Below are positions 11,724-20,522 of a stretch of DNA of 44,479 bases, in pieces. Source of the stretch: an uncultured Psychrobacter sp. Lineage in GTDB: Bacteria; Pseudomonadota; Gammaproteobacteria; Pseudomonadales; Moraxellaceae. How positions within the stretch are numbered: the stretch's first letter is position 1; the number at the start of each line of letters is the position of its first letter. A program made the position numbers and the translations under genes. The stretch covers positions 1-44,479 of the forward strand of contig CAJXUF010000003.1 of assembly GCA_913061175.1 (NCBI GenBank), read 5' to 3'. The notes under the pieces are model-generated. The model had not been told where the DNA came from. It saw nothing but the letters and a program-made list of their open reading frames with translations, and made no database searches.

Positions 11724-11870
11724 TCAATCTGTCTTACCCTTCCCCCGACGACACCGCTCAGAACAGTAAATCACCTGCTCCCAATCTTTCTCCCACTTTT
11801 TACGCCACGTAAATGGGCGCTGGCAGATGGGGCAGGTTTTTTGCGGTAAATTTACTTTTTTGTGTGCCAT
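11724..11870 (-). CDS. DUF2256-like small zinc-binding protein
   Basis: [48 protein letters not shown]; CxxC...CxxxC. Below the ORF-track length cutoff. Confidence 0.8.
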   Translation of the reverse strand: MAHKKVNLPQKTCPICQRPFTWRKKWEKDWEQVIYCSERCRRGKGKTD

Positions 11871-11921
11871 CATCTGCCCCCTTGTGCCGTATATCTAATA
11901 TCTATGGTTAATGTTTACTGC

Positions 11922-12092
11922 CTACTTATCTTCTTTTTGATGATCTAGCCCTTCATACTTTTTAACGCGGCGACATTGGTCGGAGCAATAGACCATGCTC
12001 TCCCAATTTTTATCCAACTTTTTAGTCCAGCTAAACTCGCGCTCGCAGACAGGGCAAAGTTTTTTGCGGACGTTCTTCTTTTTGTGCGCCAT
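11922..12092 (-). CDS. DUF2256-like small zinc-binding protein (tandem paralogue)
   Basis: MAHKKKNVRKKLCPVCEREFSWTKKLDKNWESMVYCSDQCRRVKKYEGLDHQKEDK. Confidence 0.78.
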   Translation of the reverse strand: MAHKKKNVRKKLCPVCEREFSWTKKLDKNWESMVYCSDQCRRVKKYEGLDHQKEDK

Positions 12093-12143
12093 AATTTTCT
12101 CATTGGTTTGTTTACTACATTAGTTACTGGTCACTATAGTCTA

Positions 12144-15100
12144 CTAATCATAGTCGTCAAATATTTTATTTAAGCGATTGAGACTATTAACGATTAGCTT
12201 GCCTGATTGATCGGTGCTGGTATCAATCGCCAGCTTCTCATCCATCCGCATCGTCAATGGCTCTAATGCTTGCTTGAGGGCAGTTGCCATCAGTGCCGTT
12301 TGCTGATGAATATTAGGGATATCGCTATCGGCTGTTTGATTATCATTATTGCTAACCAAGCTATCCGCCATTTTTTGCGCCAGTTGTTCAACGGCCTCAA
12401 CCAGCTGTACCATCAGTGCTTTTTGCACCTCTTGGTTTTGCTTGAGATACTCGCCTTCTGCCTTTCCAGCATTGTGATCGTGCTTATATATTTGCAGCAA
12501 TTGGCTCACGCTTTTTTCAAAGCCATTATCGATACTGTCGCTGACGACTTTGGCATTGTTAATGACGCTATCGGCGAGGATTTTCTGTGCTTCTAATTGG
12601 GCGTTTAGCTGGGCATCGAGTTGCGCTTGTTGTCCTGCTTCTCGTAAGCGAGCGATTTGCTCTGGGTCGTTTTTCGTTAAGTATGTCTCAAACTGGCTAC
12701 TGATGGCATTGAAGCCACTGGCCAAATCGACCAACTGCGCGACGATACGCGCGCCCGTATCACCATCTTCACCGCCCATGGCTTTGTTACGTAAGAAGTC
12801 GGCTTTGATTTGCGCCCAACGCTCTGTTTCTGCTTCGGTCAAGACACCACGCATCTCGCCAAGCTTGAGCAAGTTGCTCTCTGCGCCTTGGGTCAATAGC
12901 TGCGACTCGCCCAGATAATGATCATCTATCAGCTGGTTTAGCTCTTCTTCATTCATGACCGCCGATAGCTTTTCGGTCATCTTGTTCATATTACGATAAC
13001 TGCCTTGCAGCTTAAATATCGGCTCAACACGATACTTATCATCTTGCGAGGCGGAAGCAATATAGGCTTGGTTGACATCCAAAATGACTTCTTGCACCCT
13101 AAACATATGGCGCAAGATGGCGATAATCTCATTAACTTCTGAAGTGCTATACGGATACGTTAGGTCGCTGCTTTGTGCTTGGGCAAGATTCGCATTGTCT
13201 GTTTTTGCCATTTTAATCAAACGATGCACATCGCTTAAGTCACGGTTGGCCATTGGTGCGAGGACAGTATTAGAGGTCAGCGAGTTTTCAATATAACTGA
13301 GTGCAAACACCTCTTCCATGCCGCTCATGATATCGCCTAAGTTGTAGATATCGGCACGGTTGGCAAGCATATCAGGGACTTTGAAGGCTTCGCCGCTTTC
13401 GGTATATGGGTTACCTGCCATGACCACGCAGAACTTTTTGCCACGCATGTCATAAGTCTTGGTCTTGCCTTGCCAGACGCCATCGATACGGCGTGTACCA
13501 TCGCCCAATGAGATAAACTTTTGCAAAAATTCTGCATGGGTATGCTGAATATCATCGAGATAAAGCATGACGTTATTGCCCATCTCAAAGGCCAAGTTGA
13601 TTTTATTCAACTCTTCTCGTGCGGTGGCATTGGGCGCTTTTTCGGGGTCTAATGAGGTGACGTCATGACCGAGTGACGGACAGTTAATCTTCATAAAGAT
13701 AAGGCCAAGACGATTTGCCACGTATTCCATCAAGGTGGTTTTACCATACCCTGGTGGCGATATCATCATGAGGATACCCATCAAATCGGTACGCTTATCC
13801 TCGCCGACCGTGCCCATCTGTTTGGCAAGATTGTCACCGATAAGTGGCAGATAGCTCTCGTTAATCAGACGGTTACGCACAAATGAGGACAATGGACGCG
13901 GCATAAATTCGTCCAGTCGCAACGTCTCTTTTGAGTCATGCAATATCTCTGAGCGCATGGCCAGATAACGTCTATAGGCAGGGATAACTTGGGTATCATG
14001 ATGATGCAAACGATTTAAGAAATCATCGACGGCAAAGGTTAAGGTCTGCTGATGAATACGTATATGCTCACCCAGCAGGTTATTGACTTGTATCTCAAGT
14101 GATACCTTACCCGTGCTACGTTCAAAACTTTGCACTTGATTGAGCGGATTATTAATACTGGTCAATGATGTAGTCGATGACGTAGCCGACGAGGTGATTG
14201 AGGAAAATGACAAGGCCGATGGTGTGCCACTTGCGCCTGTACTGTTTAAACCTTGATTGCCCAATCCTTTAGCACTTAGCCCTTTATTAAAAGCCCCTTT
14301 ATTAAAGGTAGCACCTGAATCAATGAGTCGTTGCACCAAAGCTTCACGCTGGGCATCATTTAATTGGGTAAGCAAGACGGCAATGGCTTCTGGCACATAA
14401 TGACGGCCGCTCTCTAGCTGTTGCTTGCGTAGCGCTTCTTTTTCTTTACTCTCAGCAAGCTCCTCTTCACTGAGTGCCTCACCTGCTTCATTGGTGCCAT
14501 CAGTCGCTACGTTAACCGACTCTGTCCCACCATAAGTCTTATCAAGTAGTGCATGAAACCATGTGGCCAATAGCTCATAGGCTGATTTGGGTTGGAATCC
14601 AAGCTTACTGATAGAAGACTGTAGTTGATCAAAACTGGCCGTATTTTGCGTGCTGCCTGAGGCACTATTCAATGTTTGGCTTAACTGCTCACACAACTGC
14701 TGCGCTTGTTGACTGGTTTGCCATTTTATTGTGTTATATGCACCTGCACTTGATTCCGCCGACTGCCCCATGACGCTCACCAAATATTCACTGGCCAGTT
14801 GGACATAGCTTGGTTTGAATATGTTGGCGTTATGAGTATCACTGGTATTTGAATCTGGTTCTGAATGCTTGCTAGCACCGTTATCAGCGCTAAGACTGTC
14901 GTCATTATGAGCCATAACAAAATGACGCATCACTTGGCTCATGTCCTCGACCAATAGAGACTTCGCAGTATCGCTACCCAATGCACGGCGCAGTTGCTCG
15001 GCGGTCGCAGCTCTATCTGTCCAGTTGCTCGCGCGCGTCAGCACGGACTCATTTAACCAAGCGTCATAACCAAATTGACGTAAACTATCTAAACCAAGCG

Positions 15101-18100
15101 CTTGTACAATATTTAGCTGCCAATAAAACAACTGCGCTAACGCACGTACTTGCGGGGTATAAATCAGTAGCCCTGCCTCGCGCAATGTCGGCAGAATTTG
15201 CATCAATAATAGCGTGGCATCATGGTCATGAATGCCTTTGTCATATCCAAGCTGATAACGAGGGGTGGCGTAAGCTTTGACCAGTTTGGACAACGGGCTG
15301 TCATTATCAATATCGCCATTAACATCTAGGGTAATGATGGTCGCATCGTATGCTTGATATAGACGTTCTTCTGTTAGGCCATCTTGGCTGTTTTTGGCAC
15401 TTTCAATAATGCTATAGGCCAAGTACTCGGCGCGGTACACCTTGTCAGACTCGGAGGCGATATTCATATCCCAGTACGGGCGCAAGGCGTTTAGCTCAGT
15501 GTTATTAAGCACTTCATAATAGTCGGTGCCCGTTAGATGCAAGTTCAGCACACGCTTGCCATCTGACTGTTGACGGCTCAATAAGGTCAAATCTAATGGC
15601 TGAGTATTGACTGAAAAGCGGTGCTTGCCCAGTTTGATGATTTGACCACCATCTTCAAACAAGTCCGACTTGTCTTTTAGACTCTTATAGCTCTCGATTT
15701 GAATGGCTTTTAGACGGGCGTCGATATCATCGGCTTTTACGCTAAAGCCCATCGCTTGCAGCTCTTTTGCGATGTTGCGGACTTTTTGCACCAGACCATC
15801 AGCAGCAAAGTAGGTATTGAGCGATTCCTCTTCTGTAAATCCCGTGACACCTGTGCTTTGCGTGCGTTTTTTAATACTCTCAAGCATTCGCAGCGCGCCA
15901 TCACCCAAGTTTTGCGCTTTACGGTTGCGAGCATCAAGCAGTTGCTGCTTATGGTTTTCAAAGGTTTCGTAAATCTCTTCACGTTTACTAATAATATCGG
16001 CTAAAAACTGATCGCCACTATTGGTCTCTGGATCAGCGAACTGACTTTCCAACTCTTCTAGCTGTACCAGCAATTTTGCCATTTGCTCATCTGATTTCTC
16101 AGGCGTATTGGCAATGGATAACGCATTGGCTATGGACTGACCAAACAGCTTAAACTGCGCCCCAAATTGCGCGACAGCCTCCGCTGAGCCTAAATCTTTG
16201 CGTTTATGATTGAGCTTGGCTTTGCTTTGATTCAGGCTGGCGTAAATGGTCGATATGTCATCGATAATTTGCGTGCGTACTGTGGCATCGGCCACATCTA
16301 ACGTCCCTAATAGCTCGGTCAATAAATCTAACCCTTGCGCTGTTTCATCAATTTTTTCTAGTACGGGTTTTAGCTCAGCATTGGTTTCTGCGGTGTTTAA
16401 GCGCTCACTGACATCGACCAATATGCCTTCGTAGCTTGATAGTGCCTCTTCACCACTTAAAAACAATACCGTTTTTTCAGCCAGCTCGCTTTCTGCCTCT
16501 TCTAATTGCTTTTGCAGCGCTTGTAACTTATCAGCATCTAGATAGCGCAAATCCTCCAAGCTAACCAAACGGCCTTTTTGGCGTCTTAATGCTGACAGCT
16601 GATCGACATAATCACTGGCAGACTCAAAGCTAGTAACGCGTATCTGCCGCAAAATCTCACTTTGCTGCGTGTCAGCATCGGCTAGCGCGGTTTGGGTTTG
16701 CTTTTGGATACTTTGTACTTTGGCGAATTCATCAATGACCAGCTCAGCCGTGGCCGTCACTTCTTTAATACTACTGGCGACTTCGCTTAGCTCAGGCTCA
16801 GACAACCAATAATAGCTGTCAAAGAGTCGGCTGGTATTATTGGTAAGCTCTTCATAAAGCTTCTGTGACACGCTTTGATTGTCAATCAGGCGAGTAATGC
16901 TATACAGGTCGGAGATACCGCGTACCAGTTCTTTATTACCAATTTTGCCATAGAAGCTCGTGCTTTCTGGCAGCTCACTGACATACTCATGCGAGGCGTA
17001 AGGCGTGTGCCATATCTGCATCGGGTGAATACGAGATGGCTCGCTTTGGTCACTAAACAGCACCAAACGGCCATTCTCAGCCAAAGCCATACCGTTACAA
17101 TAGATAGGATTTGCCAATTGCTTTTTAATCAAGTTATAAGGAAACAGCCCCGTGACGCCCAAGTCTCGGTCGTAAAATAAGAATAAAACATCTTCCCCAT
17201 TTGGCGATACAATTTTACGCTTAAACCGTAAGTCAGTAGCACCAACATTATTGGCCTCGAACAGCTTATACTCACCCGTCTGTAGATAATAACCACCCGG
17301 AAACATGATGCCGTGGTCTTCTGGCAGCTGAACACACGACTGTCCAATCGCATCCAAACGCAGCACCGCTTCGGTCAAGGTGTTATAAACAAAATAACGG
17401 TAGTCCTCTTCACGATAGGGCAATATCTTAAGCAGTATTAAACTGCCCACTTTGGCATACGCAATCTCAGCATCGGTCAGCGACTGGGTACGGTCATTGA
17501 CTGGTTCGCTATAAATACCTTGCCCTGACTGCGTATTATCCTCAATCTTAATGGTCAAATCACCACCGACCGTTTCCACAAATATCGTGTCTAAGATATT
17601 CATATGGGGATATTTACCATTCACCATTTGATCGCGTGTGGTCTCAATCCAGTCAAAATCATAAGCAGGCGGCAATTCAATGTCACGCTCGCCTCGATTG
17701 TCCACATAAGCGACTTGCGCCGACTCTGGTGTGCCTTGGCTAAAATCTAGCGCGAAACGGAACACTCGAATATCAGTGATACGCTCTCCAATCTGAAACG
17801 CCAATAGCAATTTGCTATCTTTCACCGTTATTTGAATTAAGCGCGTTTGCTTATAATATCGGTACAGCTCATTGAAGTCTTGGACAAAGGCATCTTGACC
17901 CAAAAAAGTGCCTGTTAAATCGACCTCTTGAAGTTGGTACTCTTCTTCACTTTCGACTGGCTCAATCAAACGATATAGCGACAATACATCCTTAACATTG
18001 CTTGCACGTTTGAGTCCCATAAAAACGTTGTAGCCAAACAGTAGATATTCGCCTACTTGCACCATATCCTGCGCCACACTGTTATGTTCGGTACGGATAC

Positions 18101-18323
18101 GCGTACGGGCGATGACTTGCACTTGAGTACTGCCGAACTCTTCAAGGCGTGCAGTATTTAGCGTGGCCGTCTGTTGCTCTAAACGAGCACCTTGTTCTGT
18201 CAAACGTTTTTTGATGAGCTCGTAAGCATTGCCCGAGGCAACCGCCTGATCAGTTTGGCTTGCTTGACTAGCATTAGGGTTGTCATTGCTATCTGGAGTG
18301 GTTAGGTTTTGCGTGTCCGCCAT
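12144..18323 (-). CDS. Large AAA+ 'DNA repair ATPase' family protein (DUF3686-like N-terminal part, coiled coils, C-terminal AAA)
   Basis: Likely start MADTQNLTTPDS at 18323 (2059 aa) rather than the ORF start at 18464. Walker A ISPPGYGKTTLMEYVANRLG; Walker B NNVMLYLDDIQH; N-terminal FLGQDAFVQDFNELYRYYKQTRLIQITVKDSKLLLAFQIGERITDIRVFRF. Confidence 0.75.
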   Translation of the reverse strand: MADTQNLTTPDSNDNPNASQASQTDQAVASGNAYELIKKRLTEQGARLEQQTATLNTARLEEFGSTQVQVIARTRIRTEHNSVAQDMVQVGEYLLFGYNVFMGLKRASNVKDVLSLYRLIEPVESEEEYQLQEVDLTGTFLGQDAFVQDFNELYRYYKQTRLIQITVKDSKLLLAFQIGERITDIRVFRFALDFSQGTPESAQVAYVDNRGERDIELPPAYDFDWIETTRDQMVNGKYPHMNILDTIFVETVGGDLTIKIEDNTQSGQGIYSEPVNDRTQSLTDAEIAYAKVGSLILLKILPYREEDYRYFVYNTLTEAVLRLDAIGQSCVQLPEDHGIMFPGGYYLQTGEYKLFEANNVGATDLRFKRKIVSPNGEDVLFLFYDRDLGVTGLFPYNLIKKQLANPIYCNGMALAENGRLVLFSDQSEPSRIHPMQIWHTPYASHEYVSELPESTSFYGKIGNKELVRGISDLYSITRLIDNQSVSQKLYEELTNNTSRLFDSYYWLSEPELSEVASSIKEVTATAELVIDEFAKVQSIQKQTQTALADADTQQSEILRQIRVTSFESASDYVDQLSALRRQKGRLVSLEDLRYLDADKLQALQKQLEEAESELAEKTVLFLSGEEALSSYEGILVDVSERLNTAETNAELKPVLEKIDETAQGLDLLTELLGTLDVADATVRTQIIDDISTIYASLNQSKAKLNHKRKDLGSAEAVAQFGAQFKLFGQSIANALSIANTPEKSDEQMAKLLVQLEELESQFADPETNSGDQFLADIISKREEIYETFENHKQQLLDARNRKAQNLGDGALRMLESIKKRTQSTGVTGFTEEESLNTYFAADGLVQKVRNIAKELQAMGFSVKADDIDARLKAIQIESYKSLKDKSDLFEDGGQIIKLGKHRFSVNTQPLDLTLLSRQQSDGKRVLNLHLTGTDYYEVLNNTELNALRPYWDMNIASESDKVYRAEYLAYSIIESAKNSQDGLTEERLYQAYDATIITLDVNGDIDNDSPLSKLVKAYATPRYQLGYDKGIHDHDATLLLMQILPTLREAGLLIYTPQVRALAQLFYWQLNIVQALGLDSLRQFGYDAWLNESVLTRASNWTDRAATAEQLRRALGSDTAKSLLVEDMSQVMRHFVMAHNDDSLSADNGASKHSEPDSNTSDTHNANIFKPSYVQLASEYLVSVMGQSAESSAGAYNTIKWQTSQQAQQLCEQLSQTLNSASGSTQNTASFDQLQSSISKLGFQPKSAYELLATWFHALLDKTYGGTESVNVATDGTNEAGEALSEEELAESKEKEALRKQQLESGRHYVPEAIAVLLTQLNDAQREALVQRLIDSGATFNKGAFNKGLSAKGLGNQGLNSTGASGTPSALSFSSITSSATSSTTSLTSINNPLNQVQSFERSTGKVSLEIQVNNLLGEHIRIHQQTLTFAVDDFLNRLHHHDTQVIPAYRRYLAMRSEILHDSKETLRLDEFMPRPLSSFVRNRLINESYLPLIGDNLAKQMGTVGEDKRTDLMGILMMISPPGYGKTTLMEYVANRLGLIFMKINCPSLGHDVTSLDPEKAPNATAREELNKINLAFEMGNNVMLYLDDIQHTHAEFLQKFISLGDGTRRIDGVWQGKTKTYDMRGKKFCVVMAGNPYTESGEAFKVPDMLANRADIYNLGDIMSGMEEVFALSYIENSLTSNTVLAPMANRDLSDVHRLIKMAKTDNANLAQAQSSDLTYPYSTSEVNEIIAILRHMFRVQEVILDVNQAYIASASQDDKYRVEPIFKLQGSYRNMNKMTEKLSAVMNEEELNQLIDDHYLGESQLLTQGAESNLLKLGEMRGVLTEAETERWAQIKADFLRNKAMGGEDGDTGARIVAQLVDLASGFNAISSQFETYLTKNDPEQIARLREAGQQAQLDAQLNAQLEAQKILADSVINNAKVVSDSIDNGFEKSVSQLLQIYKHDHNAGKAEGEYLKQNQEVQKALMVQLVEAVEQLAQKMADSLVSNNDNQTADSDIPNIHQQTALMATALKQALEPLTMRMDEKLAIDTSTDQSGKLIVNSLNRLNKIFDDYD

Positions 18324-18571
18324 CGTTGCTCGTCCGTTTCTGTTTTTACATGTGGGGCAGTGATTAGTTGTGCATAGGGATAGTGAAGAAGATGTGCCCT
18401 TATTATCAACCACTAAGCCAATGATATCAAGGGTTAAGCATATTTGGCGGCGCTGGTTATGCACGAATACATTATGAGCAGGAATGAGAGATATTGATAT
18501 GATTGCGGTGTTTAATTGTGCATATATGAGGATAGTTTGATAGGCGTTTAAACGATGTTTAAATAGTGATT

Positions 18572-18600
18572 AAGGGCAGCCGCGATGGTTGCCCTTTTTT
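18572..18600 (+). terminator. Intrinsic terminator on + strand with no obvious + strand gene upstream
   Basis: AAGGGCAGCC-GCGAT-GGTTGCCCTTTTTT. Confidence 0.75.
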
Positions 18601-18614
18601 ATGGATGACGGTAA

Positions 18615-19001
18615 TTAGTGGGTTGGCAAGTAGCCGTCGAAGATATAAGACCGCTCAGCGTACAGAGACTTGAAGATGAAATCAGGATGATAGTTGTTGT
18701 AAAGGTCATATAGATTATAGCTTCCATTGCAAAAGCCTAATATATAAAGCCTGTGTTCGAAGCGATATATGCTTGGATAGACCATAAAAGAAGCAATACA
18801 GACATACAGTGTGCGATCCTGAAAAGGCAATTTTTGATAAAGGACGTATTCGCCACTCAACGGTAGGTCATGCTGACTGCGTCTTGGTATCCATTCACTG
18901 TAATACGGCTTGTACTGGCGCATTTCTTCTTTGACGAAATAGTCCATGCCAGACCTATACGCCAGCTCTTTGATATCGCAAATGTCCTTATCTGTCAGCA
19001 T
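18615..19001 (-). CDS. Hypothetical protein, 128 aa (host or prophage edge unresolved)
   Basis: Open frame with ribosome-binding site TAGGAGGCTAAG-ATG on the minus strand. Confidence 0.6.
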   Translation of the reverse strand: MLTDKDICDIKELAYRSGMDYFVKEEMRQYKPYYSEWIPRRSQHDLPLSGEYVLYQKLPFQDRTLYVCIASFMVYPSIYRFEHRLYILGFCNGSYNLYDLYNNYHPDFIFKSLYAERSYIFDGYLPTH

Positions 19002-19039
19002 CTTAGCCTCCTATGGTGTTGGCTAAGTATAGCACTGCG

Positions 19040-19071
19040 TTCTGGTACCGTCATCAATGAGGGTACCAGAA
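19040..19071. repeat. Perfect 10-bp inverted repeat, 12-nt loop
   Basis: TTCTGGTACC-gtcatcaatgag-GGTACCAGAA; no T-run. Confidence 0.75.
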
Positions 19072-19093
19072 GCGCTAGTCAGGCAGGCCATAG

Positions 19094-19537
19094 CTATTGT
19101 AACTCTCGTATTTGATGACGAGTATTTTCTATCTTTTCAACTAAAGGTTTGATAAATATAGATATTGTTACCATTCCGCCAATTAATATCCAGTATGCGA
19201 AAGGGTGGATATCGGTTAGAAGTGCCGCCAACGCTACACCTCCAGCAAGAACTAACATTAGAATTAGGAGAGGCAGTATTTTTTTCTTAAGCTGTTGCTG
19301 CTCAAACCTTAGTTGGTCTAGGTTTTCTAGCCTAATCAGTTCTTGTGCGTAAGCATCCATATTAAACCCACAATGAATGCAACAATCAGTCAGACGCCAA
19401 GTAAGTTCATCACACTGCACACAAACAATAGCGTTAGGATGATCTTCTGGCGGCGGTTTCTGCCGATATACATTGAAGCTGTCAGCTATTTGGGCGTTAG
19501 GGCTAGCAAAAACCCCTTTGTAATCAGGTGCTTTCAT
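19094..19537 (-). CDS. Zinc-ribbon, two-TM membrane protein; candidate lysogenic-conversion gene
   Basis: CVQCDELTWRLTDCCIHCGFN (CxxC/CxxC); TMs LPLLILMLVLAGGVALAALL and FAYWILIGGMVTISIFI. Confidence 0.7.
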   Translation of the reverse strand: MKAPDYKGVFASPNAQIADSFNVYRQKPPPEDHPNAIVCVQCDELTWRLTDCCIHCGFNMDAYAQELIRLENLDQLRFEQQQLKKKILPLLILMLVLAGGVALAALLTDIHPFAYWILIGGMVTISIFIKPLVEKIENTRHQIRELQ

Positions 19538-19541
19538 TGCA

Positions 19542-20039
19542 CTACCCTTTAAAGCTGTCTTCTATTTTTGCGTGTGGACTGCCAAAGATGCCTTTCTTAT
19601 CACCACCACTGTTGAGGCTGTCAAATCCGCCAATGATAAAGCGTAGCATCATGCGGCGCTGGTCATCATCTAAGACTCTAAACTCACTAAGTAGGAATCT
19701 CTCTTCTTCTGTGAGCTTATGCTGGGTATCAATCATGGCCTTGAGAGTATCTATAGCGTCCTCTACGCTGATACCCTTTGCAGCACTTATAGCGGCGATA
19801 TCAGGTATTTCTGTATTAACCTCTCCAGTATTTCCATCTAACCCATTAACCAACCAGTCTAAGCTTACATTAGCCGCTTTTGCAAAGGCTACTATGTTAG
19901 ACAGTTTTGGATCTGAAGTTCCTTCCTTCCATCTCGTCAATGTTGGATAAGTAATGCCTGCTTTTGCGCAAGCCAAACCAACCCCTCCTATTTTCTGGAT
20001 AGCTATTTCTAAGCGTTTTTCGAAATCTTTATTGCACAT
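19542..20039 (-). CDS. Phage repressor, HTH (XRE-like)
   Basis: VGLACAKAGITYPTLTRWKEGTSDPKLSNIVAFAKAANVSLDWLVNG; divergent from ner. Confidence 0.85.
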   Translation of the reverse strand: MCNKDFEKRLEIAIQKIGGVGLACAKAGITYPTLTRWKEGTSDPKLSNIVAFAKAANVSLDWLVNGLDGNTGEVNTEIPDIAAISAAKGISVEDAIDTLKAMIDTQHKLTEEERFLLSEFRVLDDDQRRMMLRFIIGGFDSLNSGGDKKGIFGSPHAKIEDSFKG

Positions 20040-20056
20040 GTAAGGTTACTCCAATC

Positions 20057-20199
20057 ATGTGCGTTTCATGAAAATGAAATCTAGCGCACATATTAAAAAT
20101 AAATTGATATTAAACAAGGGCTTATGATTATTCATGTTTAATTATCCTTTTTATTTAACATGTGCGGTTAAATAGATGTTGATTTAATCAAACGCACAT
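20057..20199. promoter_or_regulatory. Repressor/Ner operator region: four ATGTGCG/CGCACAT half-sites in two inverted pairs
   Basis: ATGTGCG at 20057-20063 and 20160-20166; CGCACAT at 20085-20091 and 20193-20199, in the divergent intergenic region. Confidence 0.65.
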
Positions 20200-20236
20200 G
20201 TTTAAATATGTTTATCAACTCAAAGGAGCAACTAAA

Positions 20237-20500
20237 ATGAACCACGTACAAGACAATCAAAAAAAACCACACGACTGGCATCGTGCGGATGTGATTGCAG
20301 CTTTACACAAGCGAGGTTGGTCAGTAGCAGCGTTAGCAAGGGCGCATAAATTAGGTGAAAGCACGGTACGCAGTGCCTTGGATAAACCTTATCCTAAATC
20401 TGAGCGGTTAATTGCGGAGGCAATTGGCGTTGCCCCTGAAACTATCTGGCCAGAACGTTTTGCTGAACGTAATTTTACACCAACCTTACGCTCATGTTAA
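20237..20500 (+). CDS. Ner-like transcriptional regulator (Nlp family)
   Basis: HDWHRADVIAALHKRGWSVAALARAHKLGESTVRSALDKPYPKSERLIAEAIGVAPETIWPERF; start at 20237 supported by AAAGGAG. Confidence 0.9.
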   Translation: MNHVQDNQKKPHDWHRADVIAALHKRGWSVAALARAHKLGESTVRSALDKPYPKSERLIAEAIGVAPETIWPERFAERNFTPTLRSC

Positions 20501-20522
20501 CTCATAATTGGGAGAAATGCAC

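Noticed and set aside
18324-18464. N-terminal extension of the large ATPase (MHNQRRQICL...)
   Set aside because: Start at MADTQ (18323) is more plausible; the upstream part looks non-coding.
20101-20210. Further 11-bp phased TTAA array in the repressor-ner region
   Set aside because: TTAA words are frequent here but spacings are irregular; better explained by operators in AT-rich DNA.
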